Positions 24,721 to 33,069 of a DNA stretch of 36,340 nucleotides are shown in pieces (the first letter of the stretch is position 1; the number at the start of each line of letters is the position of its first letter). Source of the DNA: an uncultured Mollicutes bacterium (GTDB taxonomy: Bacteria; Bacillota_I; Bacilli_A; RF39; UBA660); assembly GCA_900550145.1 (NCBI GenBank), contig URRF01000010.1:1-36340 (forward strand), read 5' to 3'. The notes beneath the pieces were generated by a model. It was not told the DNA's origin and ran no database searches. It saw only the letters and a program-made list of their open reading frames with translations. A program made the translations under genes and the position numbers.

Positions 24721-25999
24721 TTACATAGATTTATATTTGGGTTCACTTTTAAACATGATGTTTTGCGTAATAATAGTCAAAAAAGTCTTTGGAATAAAAA
24801 TGATAGAAAACAAAAGAAAAATAACAATTGTTTTATTAGTTTCATCCTTACTATTGGCAATAATAAATTTATTCAATAAAGATGTGTTCAAAGCTATAAT
24901 AACATTACCAGTGTTTATAATATGTATAAAAGAAATATTTGATCTAAGGATTGGTAAAAGTATTACATATGTTTTAATTACAGTATTTTACTTATTAATT
25001 GGTGAAATAATTACAGGTGTTGTATTTTCAGTTTTAAAGTATGAATATCAATTCACATCAAATTATATTTTAGGGAGAAGTTTTGGAAATGTAGCAGTAA
25101 TAATATTTACAATGCCATTCTTATACTTTAAACATTTAACAAAATTAGTAGTTAATATAACCAATAAAATAAATCTTTATAGTGAAAAATCAAGAATAGG
25201 GATAATCATATTTATAACTGTTGTAAGTGCTATAGTTTATAAGAATGCTAGAGAAATTCAAGATATAGTAATGTTATTGATGAATGTAATAATAATCATT
25301 TCAATAATGACAATAATATACTTATTATATAAAGAACAACAAAAATCTAAGGAAATAGAAGAAAATTATAATGCATTATTTACATACTTAGAAAAATATG
25401 AGAAAGAGATTGTTGAAAAAAGAAAAATTATACACGATTATAAAAATCAATTAATAGTTATAAATGGTTATATAGACGATAAAGTAAAATTAAAAGAATA
25501 TATTAGTGAAATAATAAAAGAACAGAAGAGTGTAATAGATAATAAGATGGTAAGAAATATAGATAAACTTCCAAGTGGATTAAAGGGCTTGGTATATTAT
25601 AAATTAGCAAATTTAGATAATAAAATATTGGTTGATTTATCAGTAAGTGGTGAAATAAAAAAATTTAACAATATTGAGCCGAAAAAGAGTAAAGATATAT
25701 TAAAAATAATAGGAGTGCTATTAGATAATGCAATAGAAGCAGTAGAAAATGCTGATGAAAAGTATATAGAATTAAATTTTGATATTAAAAACAATAAATT
25801 GAAATTTGAATTATTAAATAGTTATAAAGGTAATGTAACTATTAAAAATGTGTTAACTGCTGGATTTTCAACAAAAGGTAATAATAGAGGTTATGGAATA
25901 CCTTTAATAAAAGATATAGTAAATAAAAATAAAGATTTCGAATTAGATTTAAAAACTAAGGATAACATATTTACAGCAATATTAAATGTAGAAAATTAA
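24707..25999 (+). CDS. AgrC-type sensor histidine kinase (GHKL)
   Basis: 430 residues. Six or so TM helices cover residues 1-215, the usual AgrC peptide-sensing region. A coiled helix leads to the phospho-acceptor His in KIIHDYKNQLIVINGYIDDK. The GHKL ATPase has the N-box in IIGVLLDNAIEAVENADEKY and the G-box in GFSTKGNNRGYGIPLIKDIV. In agr systems this protein binds the extracellular cyclic peptide and phosphorylates the LytTR regulator. The SD AAGGAGG is strong. The order here is regulator then kinase, with peptide genes convergent, unlike the staphylococcal agrBDCA order. Confidence 0.9.
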   Translation: MSIIDYIDLYLGSLLNMMFCVIIVKKVFGIKMIENKRKITIVLLVSSLLLAIINLFNKDVFKAIITLPVFIICIKEIFDLRIGKSITYVLITVFYLLIGEIITGVVFSVLKYEYQFTSNYILGRSFGNVAVIIFTMPFLYFKHLTKLVVNITNKINLYSEKSRIGIIIFITVVSAIVYKNAREIQDIVMLLMNVIIIISIMTIIYLLYKEQQKSKEIEENYNALFTYLEKYEKEIVEKRKIIHDYKNQLIVINGYIDDKVKLKEYISEIIKEQKSVIDNKMVRNIDKLPSGLKGLVYYKLANLDNKILVDLSVSGEIKKFNNIEPKKSKDILKIIGVLLDNAIEAVENADEKYIELNFDIKNNKLKFELLNSYKGNVTIKNVLTAGFSTKGNNRGYGIPLIKDIVNKNKDFELDLKTKDNIFTAILNVEN

Positions 26000-26026
26000 A
26001 AATCACCATAAACAGTGATTTTTTTG
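25999..26026. terminator. Bidirectional terminator between the two agr transcripts
   Basis: AAAATCAC (25999-26006), loop CATAAACA, GTGATTTT (26015-26022), then T run; on the - strand the A run upstream gives TTTTT. It separates convergent agrC and agrD. Confidence 0.8.
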
Positions 26027-26033
26027 TTGGTAA

Positions 26034-26153
26034 TTATTTAATCATGCTTGCTGGCATTTTTGGTTCATCGTATGCTAACATTGAACATGTGTTTTCACTA
26101 GTTTTAGCAGAAGCTAATGCAGCACTATTTAATATAGTTACTAAACGTTTCAT
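26034..26153 (-). CDS. agrD: AgrD-like cyclic peptide autoinducer precursor
   Basis: A 39-residue precursor too short for routine gene calling. The start CAT at 26151-26153 has a perfect GGAGGTGA SD at 5 nt spacing. The N-terminal part (MKRLVTILNSAALASAK) is an amphipathic, membrane-binding leader. The core reads NTCSMLAYDEPKMP, with Cys23, hydrophobic residues, and then the acidic Asp-Glu-Pro recognition tail as in AgrD proteins. The AgrB protease should cut after the ring residues and close a thiolactone from Cys23. The ring is probably five (C-S-M-L-A) or six (with Tyr28) residues; the cleavage site cannot be fixed from sequence. It precedes agrB's stop codon-distal region: agrB lies upstream on the same strand and the two are one operon, 47 nt apart. 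Confidence 0.9.
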   Translation of the reverse strand: MKRLVTILNSAALASAKTSENTCSMLAYDEPKMPASMIK

Positions 26154-26200
26154 TTATTCACCTCCATTATTCTTTAATATATTTGTGCAAATTGACACCT

Positions 26201-26797
26201 TTAGTTAATGTATTTCTTATAATTGTTATAAGGTAATTTGAATATTTTATATGTAATTGGATTAATAACAATACTTTGCGCCATCATTGATAGCATAATC
26301 AAATTATTAATTTTGTTATAATTAGATATAAATATAATCAATATATATAAACTAGAAATAACTAACGATTTTATTTTAAGTGTTTTTCGCATTTTACTAT
26401 TAACAATAGGCCTTTTGTGAGTATCAGCAGGTGCAAATAAAGCCATCGATATAATTGTGAAAACACTTATTATTATTTTTGCAATGTATGTAAGATTAAA
26501 ACTAATTACTATGTATGGAAATAACACAAATACAATTAAACTTGATACATAACAATGCCAACTTTTCTTTGCGTGAATTCCGTACGAAAATGTTCTAAGC
26601 CCTGTTGCAAATAAGCAAAATATTATTGTTTCCTTTAATGTACCAAAAATCAAAGAAGTAAATAATATAGCAAATAATTTTGTAAGAGTAATATATATTA
26701 TCTCTAACCCATACCGTATCCTATCTTGGTCATCTTGATTATAATTATATTTTGCTTGAATTAAATTGAATGATTTACTAACAAAAACTTCTTTCAT
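26201..26797 (-). CDS. agrB: AgrB-type peptide-processing membrane protease
   Basis: 198 residues, mostly membrane helices. It cleaves AgrD and forms the thiolactone. The catalytic residues are at the family spacing: Arg68, His75 and Cys82 in GLRTFSYGIHAKKSWHC, matching Arg70, His77 and Cys84 of S. aureus AgrB with a constant offset of two. A further conserved stretch is FAPADTHKRPI. The start is ATG 26797, with GAGGGAG upstream. A TTG at 26812 would place the SD inside the coding region. agrD follows 47 nt downstream. Confidence 0.93.
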   Translation of the reverse strand: MKEVFVSKSFNLIQAKYNYNQDDQDRIRYGLEIIYITLTKLFAILFTSLIFGTLKETIIFCLFATGLRTFSYGIHAKKSWHCYVSSLIVFVLFPYIVISFNLTYIAKIIISVFTIISMALFAPADTHKRPIVNSKMRKTLKIKSLVISSLYILIIFISNYNKINNLIMLSMMAQSIVINPITYKIFKLPYNNYKKYIN

Positions 26798-26820
26798 AAT
26801 TTTCTCCCTCAAGCATCTTC

Positions 26821-26884
26821 ATTATAGATTATTTTTGCTTAGAAAAATTTTTTTACAGAATAACAAGTTTGATGAACCAGTAAA
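26821..26884 (-). promoter_or_regulatory. Candidate promoter and regulator site of agrBD
   Basis: On the - strand, TATAAT at 26826-26821 with no consensus -35 (AATTTT), as expected of an activator-dependent promoter. Upstream, TTTACTGGTTCATCAAA (26884-26868) matches the motif before the agr regulator promoter at 14 of 17 positions. Its centre is about 50 nt upstream of the -10. Confidence 0.45.
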
Positions 26885-27107
26885 ATCATGATTGAATAGT
26901 ATTTAAAAAAATATGATTACCTTTCATGTATCAAAAAACGCATCTTGTGCATAAAATGCAAAAAAACAAAGAGTTATTTGATATACTAAACCCGACGGAC
27001 AAAAGCGGACAAAAACTGTTGTTATTTGTCGGTCAATAATTATTGAATTAAATATAATACTCGAGGTATATTTAATATATAAAATTTAAAGAAGGTGAGG
27101 TGCAGAA
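26885..27107 (+). promoter_or_regulatory. Divergent intergenic region and cold-shock gene leader
   Basis: No coding gene. TGATATACT (26979-26987) is an extended -10 that would give the cold-shock mRNA a leader of about 113 nt, typical of csp genes. Within it, GGACAAAA occurs twice with a 10-nt period (26997-27004, 27007-27014), and GACGGACAAA (26994-27003) faces TTTGTCGGTC (27025-27034) as a 10-bp inverted repeat with one mismatch. A second TATAAT is near 27053-27058. Confidence 0.4.
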
Positions 27108-27320
27108 GTGAGAGGCAACGTTAAGTGGTTCAATAACGATAAGGGCTATGGATTTATAGAATACTTAGATGGCGAAGATATTTTCGTGCATTATTCAGCA
27201 ATAAAACAAAATGGCTATAAAACGCTTACTGAAGGGCAATTAGTAGAGTTTGATTTAGTTCAAACTGAAAAGGGATTGCAAGCAACAAATGTAATCGCTG
27301 TCGTAGAAACTACTGTGTAG
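27108..27320 (+). CDS. csp: Cold-shock protein
   Basis: 70 residues, one CSD fold. RNP1 is KGYGFIEYL and RNP2 is DIFVHYSAI, both intact, preceded by VKWFNNDKG. It binds single-stranded RNA and DNA and melts RNA structure. The start is GTG 27108 with AAGGTGAGG upstream. The terminator hairpin overlaps the stop codon. A likely structured leader suggests cold or growth-phase control, as in other csp genes. Isolated by promoter and terminator from agr upstream and the rpsL operon downstream. Confidence 0.93.
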   Translation: MRGNVKWFNNDKGYGFIEYLDGEDIFVHYSAIKQNGYKTLTEGQLVEFDLVQTEKGLQATNVIAVVETTV

Positions 27321-27335
27321 TAGTTTCTTTTTTTT
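27306..27335 (+). terminator. Terminator overlapping the csp stop
   Basis: GAAACTACT (27306-27314), loop GTGT, AGTAGTTTC (27319-27327), then eight T. The TAG stop is inside the hairpin. Confidence 0.85.
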
Positions 27336-27353
27336 AAATGTATTTAATAATTA

Positions 27354-27450
27354 TTGACATCATAAGATATTAATGTTATATTAATAACGTTTGTTAAAAC
27401 TTAGTTTTAACTTATATTTAAGTCATTTACGACACACTAGGGTGTGTGTC
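27354..27450 (+). promoter_or_regulatory. Promoter and structured leader of the rpsL operon
   Basis: TTGACA (27354-27359), 17-nt spacer, TATATT (27377-27382) with TGT extension. The transcript would begin near 27389, followed at once by GTTAAAACT-T-AGTTTTAAC (27393-27411) and a second hairpin GACACAC / GTGTGTC (27431-27437, 27444-27450) before the SD. The first palindrome may be an operator; the second may be a translational control site. Confidence 0.6.
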
Positions 27451-27470
27451 AAGAAGAAAGGAGTTATAAT

Positions 27471-27887
27471 ATGCCTACAATTAATCAATTGGTAAGAAAA
27501 AGTAGAGGTAGTAAAACTAGAAAAAGCAAATCTCCAGTTTTAGGTGTTGGTTTAAATACAATCCAAAGAAAACAAACTAAACAAGACGCACCACAAAAGC
27601 GTGGAGTATGTACTCGTGTTGGTACTACTACACCAAAAAAACCCAACTCTGCTTTAAGAAAATATGCGAGAGTTAGATTATCAAATGGTATGGAAGTAAC
27701 TTGCTATATACCAGGAGAGGGACATAACCTTCAAGAACACAGTGTTGTACTTATCCGTGGTGGACGTGTTCCAGATTTAATCGGTGTTCGTTATCACATT
27801 ATTCGTGGAACATTAGATACTGCTGGCGTTCAAAATAGACAACAAGGACGTTCTAAATATGGTGCTAAAAAGCCAAAGAAAAAATAG
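27471..27887 (+). CDS. rpsL: 30S ribosomal protein S12
   Basis: 138 residues, the standard bacterial length. The N-terminal MPTINQLVRKSR, the conserved TTPKKPNSALRKYARVRL and the PGEGHNLQEHSVVLIRGGRV stretch identify S12, which sits at the decoding centre. The Lys within PKKPNSA is the site of streptomycin-resistance changes in other bacteria. The ATG at 27471 has AAAGGAG upstream; an in-frame start nine codons earlier lies in the leader hairpin and is rejected. First gene of rpsL-rpsG-fusA. Confidence 0.98.
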   Translation: MPTINQLVRKSRGSKTRKSKSPVLGVGLNTIQRKQTKQDAPQKRGVCTRVGTTTPKKPNSALRKYARVRLSNGMEVTCYIPGEGHNLQEHSVVLIRGGRVPDLIGVRYHIIRGTLDTAGVQNRQQGRSKYGAKKPKKK

Positions 27888-27911
27888 TAATAGTAAAGGA
27901 GGAAAAATATA

Positions 27912-28379
27912 ATGCGTAAAAGAAGAGCTGTAAAAAGAGACGTATTACCAGATCCAATCTATAATTCAAAGATTGTTACTAAACTAATAAATCAAATTAT
28001 GTTAGATGGTAAAAGAGGTAAGGCAGAAACAATAGTATATGATGCTTTTAATATGGTAAAGGAAAAAACAAAAGCTGATCCAAATGAAGTATTCATGAAG
28101 GCCTTAGAAAACGTAAAACCAGCTTTAGAAGTTAAAGCAAGACGTGTTGGTGGTGCAAATTATCAAGTACCTATGGAAGTTAGTGCTGATAGATCACAAT
28201 CACTTGCACTTCGTTGGTTAGATAATGCTGCTAGAACAAGAGGTGGCAAATCAATGGCTGAAAGATTAGCCAATGAAATAGTAGATGCATCAAACAATAC
28301 AGGTGGTGCAGTAAAAAAACGTGAAGATACACATAGAATGGCAGAAGCTAATAAAGCATTTGCACACTATCGTTGGTAG
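27912..28379 (+). CDS. rpsG: 30S ribosomal protein S7
   Basis: 155 residues. The MRKRRAVKRDVLPDPIYNS start, the MLDGKRGKAETIVYDAF segment and the C-terminal NKAFAHYRW are typical of S7, which binds 16S rRNA and starts assembly of the 30S head. SD AAAGGAGG lies 24 nt after rpsL. fusA follows 12 nt after the stop, so the three are one operon. Confidence 0.98.
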   Translation: MRKRRAVKRDVLPDPIYNSKIVTKLINQIMLDGKRGKAETIVYDAFNMVKEKTKADPNEVFMKALENVKPALEVKARRVGGANYQVPMEVSADRSQSLALRWLDNAARTRGGKSMAERLANEIVDASNNTGGAVKKREDTHRMAEANKAFAHYRW

Positions 28380-28391
28380 AAAGGAGTAATT

Positions 28392-30464
28392 ATGGCACGT
28401 GAATATTCATTAGAAAATACACGTAATATAGGTATAATGGCTCATATTGATGCCGGAAAAACTACATTCTCTGAACGTGTATTATATCATACAGGAAAAA
28501 TCCATAAAATTGGTGAAACACACGATGGTGAATCACAAATGGACTGGATGGAACAAGAGAAAGAGCGTGGTATCACAATTACTTCTGCTGCTACAACTGC
28601 ATTTTGGAAAGGAAATAGAATTAACCTAATAGATACTCCAGGACACGTAGACTTTACAATAGAAGTTACAAGAAGTTTAAGAGTACTAGATGGTGCTATT
28701 GCTTTACTAGATGCTAATGCTGGTGTTGAACCTCAAACTGAAAACGTTTGGAGACAAGCAACTAGTATGAACGTTCCAAGAATGATATTCGTTAATAAAA
28801 TGGATAAACTTGGAGCAGATTTCTTTAAGAGTGTTGAGTCAGTTCATGAAAGATTAGGTGCTAATGCTGCTGCAGTAGAATGCCCAATCGGAGCTGAAAA
28901 TGAATTTAATGGTGTAATTGATTTAATTACAATGAAAGCATATCATTATGATGGAAATGCTGATGAAAATTACACAGAAATAGAAATACCTGCTGATTTA
29001 AAAGATAAAGCAGAACAAATGAGAAACGAATTAATTGAATGTGTTTCTGAATTTGATGATCAATTAATGGAAGATTATCTAGAAGGAAAAGAAATTTCTG
29101 TAGAAACAATTAAAAAAGCAATTCGTAAGGGAGTTCTAGAAGTTAAATTCTTCCCAGTATTTTGTGGATCAGCACTTTCTAATATGGGTGTTAAGTTAGC
29201 GCTTGATGGTGTAATTGATTATTTACCAGCACCAAGTGATGTTCCAGCATTTAAATGTCAAACTATGGACGGAGAACCTGCTGAAAGACATCCATCTGAT
29301 TCTGAACCATTTGCTGCTTTAGCATTTAAAATAATGACAGACCCATTCGTTGGTAGATTATCATTCTTTAGAGTATATTCAGGAACATTAAAAAGTGGTT
29401 CTTATGTTTTAAACTCTAATAAAAATGTTAAAGAAAGAATTGGTAGAATCTTACTTATGCATGCTAATACAAGAACAGAAATACAAGAAGTGTATGCTGG
29501 AGATATAGCTGCTGCAGTAGGACTTAAAAATACTACCACTGGTGAAACTCTTTGTGATGAAAAGAAACCAGTTATTCTAGATAAGATGGAATTTCCTGAA
29601 CCAGTTATCACAGTTGCTATTGAGCCAAAATCAAAAGCAGATCAAGAAAAAATGGGACTTGCATTGTCAAAACTTGCAGAGGAAGATCCAACTTTCAAAC
29701 AAAAAACAGATCAAGAAACTGGTCAAACAGTTATATCTGGTATGGGTGAACTTCATCTTGATGTATTAGTTGACAGAATGAGAAGAGAATTTAACGTAGA
29801 AGCAACTGTAGGAAGACCACAAGTTGCATATCGTGAAACATTAACACAAGCCGCTGATTGCGAAGGTAAATATATTAAACAATCAGGTGGCCGTGGACAA
29901 TATGGTCATGTATGGATTAAATTCGAACCAAATCCTGAAAAAGGATATGAATTCGTTGATGCAATCGTTGGTGGAGTTGTTCCAAGAGAATATATTCCAG
30001 TTACAGATAAAGGTATACAAGAGGCAATGGCTGGAGGTATACTTGCTGGTTACCCAATGGTTGATGTAAAGGCAACTTTATTTGATGGATCTTACCACGA
30101 TGTAGACTCATCAGAAATGGCTTATAAAGTTGCAGCTAGTTTGGCTTTAAAAGAAGCAAAGAATAAATGTAAGCCAGTACTACTTGAACCAATAATGAAG
30201 GTTGATGTAGTGACACCAGAAGAATATTTCGGAAACATTATGGGAGACTTAACTTCAAGAAGAGGAAGACCATCTGGACAAGAATCAGTTGGAAATGCAA
30301 TAAGATTAACTGCTCTTGTTCCACTTGCTGAAATGTTTGGATATGCTACAAGTTTAAGAAGTAATTCTCAAGGAAGAGCAACATTCCAAATGCTTCCAGA
30401 TCATTATGAAGAAGTGCCTAGAAATATTGCAGAAGAAATAATTAAGAAAAATGGTGCAAAATAA
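28392..30464 (+). CDS. fusA: Elongation factor G
   Basis: 690 residues, all five domains. The GTPase motifs are AHIDAGKTT (G1), RGITI (G2), DTPGHVDF (G3), NKMD (G4) and a GSAL-like G5 (CGSALSNMG). Domain IV carries GGRGQYGHVWI and the C-terminal part has LTSRRGRPSGQE. It catalyses translocation. A short hairpin (30469-30495), lacking a T run, follows the stop, and tuf has its own promoter there. Confidence 0.98.
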   Translation: MAREYSLENTRNIGIMAHIDAGKTTFSERVLYHTGKIHKIGETHDGESQMDWMEQEKERGITITSAATTAFWKGNRINLIDTPGHVDFTIEVTRSLRVLDGAIALLDANAGVEPQTENVWRQATSMNVPRMIFVNKMDKLGADFFKSVESVHERLGANAAAVECPIGAENEFNGVIDLITMKAYHYDGNADENYTEIEIPADLKDKAEQMRNELIECVSEFDDQLMEDYLEGKEISVETIKKAIRKGVLEVKFFPVFCGSALSNMGVKLALDGVIDYLPAPSDVPAFKCQTMDGEPAERHPSDSEPFAALAFKIMTDPFVGRLSFFRVYSGTLKSGSYVLNSNKNVKERIGRILLMHANTRTEIQEVYAGDIAAAVGLKNTTTGETLCDEKKPVILDKMEFPEPVITVAIEPKSKADQEKMGLALSKLAEEDPTFKQKTDQETGQTVISGMGELHLDVLVDRMRREFNVEATVGRPQVAYRETLTQAADCEGKYIKQSGGRGQYGHVWIKFEPNPEKGYEFVDAIVGGVVPREYIPVTDKGIQEAMAGGILAGYPMVDVKATLFDGSYHDVDSSEMAYKVAASLALKEAKNKCKPVLLEPIMKVDVVTPEEYFGNIMGDLTSRRGRPSGQESVGNAIRLTALVPLAEMFGYATSLRSNSQGRATFQMLPDHYEEVPRNIAEEIIKKNGAK

Positions 30465-30468
30465 GTAT

Positions 30469-30505
30469 CAAACTACTTGATAAATTTAAGTAGTTTAGAT
30501 AAAAT
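30469..30505 (+). promoter_or_regulatory. tuf promoter embedded in a hairpin
   Basis: TTGATA (30477-30482), 17-nt spacer, TAAAAT (30500-30505); another TATAAT at 30505-30510. The region also forms AAACTACTT / AAGTAGTTT (30470-30478 and 30488-30496), which may reduce fusA read-through. Confidence 0.55.
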
Positions 30506-30539
30506 ATAATAGTAAATCAAATAAAGGAGGAAATTAAAA

Positions 30540-31724
30540 ATGGCAAAAGAAAAATTTGATCGTTCAAAACCACACGTTAATATTGGTACAATTGGACACG
30601 TAGATCATGGTAAAACAACTTTAACTGCAGCAATAAGTGCAGTATTATCAAAAAAAGGTTTAGCACAACAAGTAAAATTCGATAGTATTGATAAGGCACC
30701 AGAAGAAAAAGAGAGAGGTATCACAATCAATACAGCTCATATCGAATATGAAACTGAAAAGAGACACTATGCACACGTAGACTGTCCAGGACATGCTGAT
30801 TATGTTAAAAACATGATAACAGGTGCAGCACAAATGGATGGAGCTATCTTAGTTATAGCTGCTACAGATGGACCTATGGCTCAAACAAGAGAACATATCT
30901 TACTTGCTCGTCAAGTTGGTGTTCCAAGAATGGTAGTATTCCTAAATAAGTGTGATATGGTTGATGATGAAGAATTATTAGACTTAGTTGAAATGGAAGT
31001 TAGAGAATTATTAAATTCATATGGCTTTGATGGAGATAACACACCAATAATTCGTGGTTCAGCTTTAAAAGCACTTGAAGGAGATTCAAAATACGAAGAA
31101 AAGATTATGGAACTTATGAATGCAGTTGACGAATGGATTCCAACTCCAGTTAGAGATACTGATAAACCATTCTTAATGTCAATTGAAGACGTATTTACTA
31201 TCACAGGTCGTGGTACAGTTGTTACAGGACGTGTTGAACGTGGTGAATTAAAACTAAATGAAGAAGTTGAAATAGTTGGTATCAAAGATACTAGAAAAAC
31301 AACAGTAACAGGAATAGAAATGTTCCGTAAACAATTAGATTATGCTCAAGCAGGAGATAATGCTGGTGTATTATTACGTGGTATTACTCGTGATCAAGTT
31401 GAACGTGGTCAAGTATTAGCAAAACCAGGAACAGTTACTCCACATACTAAATTTGAAGCTGAAGTTTATGTACTTTCTAAAGAAGAAGGTGGAAGACATA
31501 CTCCATTCTTCTCAAATTACAGACCTCAATTCTATTTTAGAACAACAGATGTAACTGGTGTAATCGAATTACCAGAAGGAACAGAAATGGTTATGCCTGG
31601 AGATAATACAAGAATGACTGTTGAACTTATACACCCAATTGCTATTGAACAAGGAACAAAATTCTCTATCCGTGAAGGTGGTAGAACAGTTGGTTCAGGT
31701 GTAGTAAGTAAAATAGACAAATAA
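30540..31724 (+). CDS. tuf: Elongation factor Tu
   Basis: 394 residues. G1 is GHVDHGKTT, G2 RGITI, G3 DCPGHADY and G4 NKCD; domains 2 and 3 follow with VERGELKLNEEV and the C-terminal REGGRTVGSGVVSKI. It delivers aminoacyl-tRNA to the ribosome. SD AAAGGAGG is strong, the promoter is separate from fusA, and a U-tract terminator follows the stop. Confidence 0.98.
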   Translation: MAKEKFDRSKPHVNIGTIGHVDHGKTTLTAAISAVLSKKGLAQQVKFDSIDKAPEEKERGITINTAHIEYETEKRHYAHVDCPGHADYVKNMITGAAQMDGAILVIAATDGPMAQTREHILLARQVGVPRMVVFLNKCDMVDDEELLDLVEMEVRELLNSYGFDGDNTPIIRGSALKALEGDSKYEEKIMELMNAVDEWIPTPVRDTDKPFLMSIEDVFTITGRGTVVTGRVERGELKLNEEVEIVGIKDTRKTTVTGIEMFRKQLDYAQAGDNAGVLLRGITRDQVERGQVLAKPGTVTPHTKFEAEVYVLSKEEGGRHTPFFSNYRPQFYFRTTDVTGVIELPEGTEMVMPGDNTRMTVELIHPIAIEQGTKFSIREGGRTVGSGVVSKIDK

Positions 31725-31749
31725 AAAAGAGCATTGCTCTTTTTTTTCT
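31724..31749 (+). terminator. Terminator after tuf
   Basis: AAAAAGAGC, loop ATT, GCTCTTTTT and further T. Confidence 0.85.
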
Positions 31750-31755
31750 ACTATT

Positions 31756-31785
31756 AAAAGGTTAAGATATATATCCTAACCTTTT
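31756..31785 (-). terminator. Terminator of the femAB gene (- strand)
   Basis: AAAAGGTTA (31756-31764) / TAACCTTTT (31777-31785); read on the - strand it overlaps the TAG stop and ends in four T. Confidence 0.6.
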
Positions 31786-33044
31786 TCATTTGAATTAAAT
31801 ATACGCAATATTGGTTTAATACCTTTTAACAAATTATACTTTGGTTTATTAACAATCAAAGAATACTCACCTATATATTCAGTAACTACAGCATTAAATC
31901 CCTTTTTAAACGTAAATAATCCAACATACTTATTTTTTCTAGTGAAATCACCAGTAATTCCATTAAAATGAAACTTAGTAAATCCCTTATTTCTATATTC
32001 TTCAATTATTTTCCACTTTAATAAATGATTAGCATTAAAATTCTTAAATCTATAATTTATACCATCTATCAAGAAAAATATTTCATTACCATATTTAATA
32101 ATTGCATTACTAGCAACAATTATATATTTTTGATCCCTATACAATTTCGTACCAAATATAATATCATTTTTATATGAATTTAATAATCTGTCCGACTCAA
32201 TCTTTTTATTTAACAATCTTGCTTTTTGCTTAGGATTATTTATATACTTTTGCAAATCTGCGTTTAACTTACTATTTTTTTGAGATTCATGCTCATACAA
32301 TAATTTACTATTTTTTAAAAATATTTCTGTATTTATCCTTGCAAAATATACATCAAACATATCAAAATTGCTAAATATTTCATACATATCAAGATAATAA
32401 TTATACTTTCTAAAGTGTTTTTTATTTATCATCTGATAAAACATCTTTAAATCATCCTTATTACCTTTATATACCTCTACACCCTTCCTCAAACTATTCC
32501 TAATTTTAGTTCTAGTAGATTTTTCAAAGCTATTAAATATTTTAATAGGAGTATCTTCAGTTTTCAAAACCATATTCCATCTTGGTTTTGAATTTTCAAA
32601 ATATAAGTTAAATCCCCTATGCTCATATCCCATTCTTTTAAGAGATTCAGATATATTTACACCCTTCTGCTTAGATTCTATTGGCTTTCCATTTTTATCT
32701 CTTTCTAAATGTGTAACATGTGGATCAATTACTAAATAAATAATGTTTTTCTTATTTAAAAAATCTTTTAATGCAAAAGTAAAATCTTCAACTAAAGCAT
32801 AATCTTCAAAATTAATTAAATACCCCCTAGGAGAATAGCCATATTTTATACCAAATATTTGTTCTTTAACCAAAATAAGAGCAGCAGCCCTAATTTCTCC
32901 ACCTTCCTCTAAACCAACATAAATTGGACTACAACCATGTTTAGACATCAAGGTACCAAATTGAGATGTTTGATAAAAACTCTTATATGGATGTTTTATT
33001 GCATAATCATCAAATTCCTTACGACTCAATTCAATTATTGGCAT
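31776..33044 (-). CDS. FemAB-family peptidoglycan aminoacyltransferase
   Basis: 422 residues of the FemA/FemB/MurM type, which use aminoacyl-tRNA to add interpeptide-bridge residues to lipid-linked peptidoglycan precursor. The FYQTSQFGTLMSKHG start, the GIKYGYSPRGYLINF stretch and the C-terminal FHFNGITGDFTRKNKYVGLF match family motifs. Residues about 245-295 (HESQKNSKLNADLQKYI ... KARLLNKKIES) form the tRNA-binding coiled-coil arms. The amino acid added cannot be told. It is the only clear gene of this stretch on the - strand, divergent from murD, with SD GGAGGG and an extended -10 (TGATATACT, 33078-33070). It supports a walled cell with cross-bridged peptidoglycan. Confidence 0.9.
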   Translation of the reverse strand: MPIIELSRKEFDDYAIKHPYKSFYQTSQFGTLMSKHGCSPIYVGLEEGGEIRAAALILVKEQIFGIKYGYSPRGYLINFEDYALVEDFTFALKDFLNKKNIIYLVIDPHVTHLERDKNGKPIESKQKGVNISESLKRMGYEHRGFNLYFENSKPRWNMVLKTEDTPIKIFNSFEKSTRTKIRNSLRKGVEVYKGNKDDLKMFYQMINKKHFRKYNYYLDMYEIFSNFDMFDVYFARINTEIFLKNSKLLYEHESQKNSKLNADLQKYINNPKQKARLLNKKIESDRLLNSYKNDIIFGTKLYRDQKYIIVASNAIIKYGNEIFFLIDGINYRFKNFNANHLLKWKIIEEYRNKGFTKFHFNGITGDFTRKNKYVGLFTFKKGFNAVVTEYIGEYSLIVNKPKYNLLKGIKPILRIFNSNEKG

Positions 33045-33069
33045 AAAAGACCCTCCTTTACACTTTATA

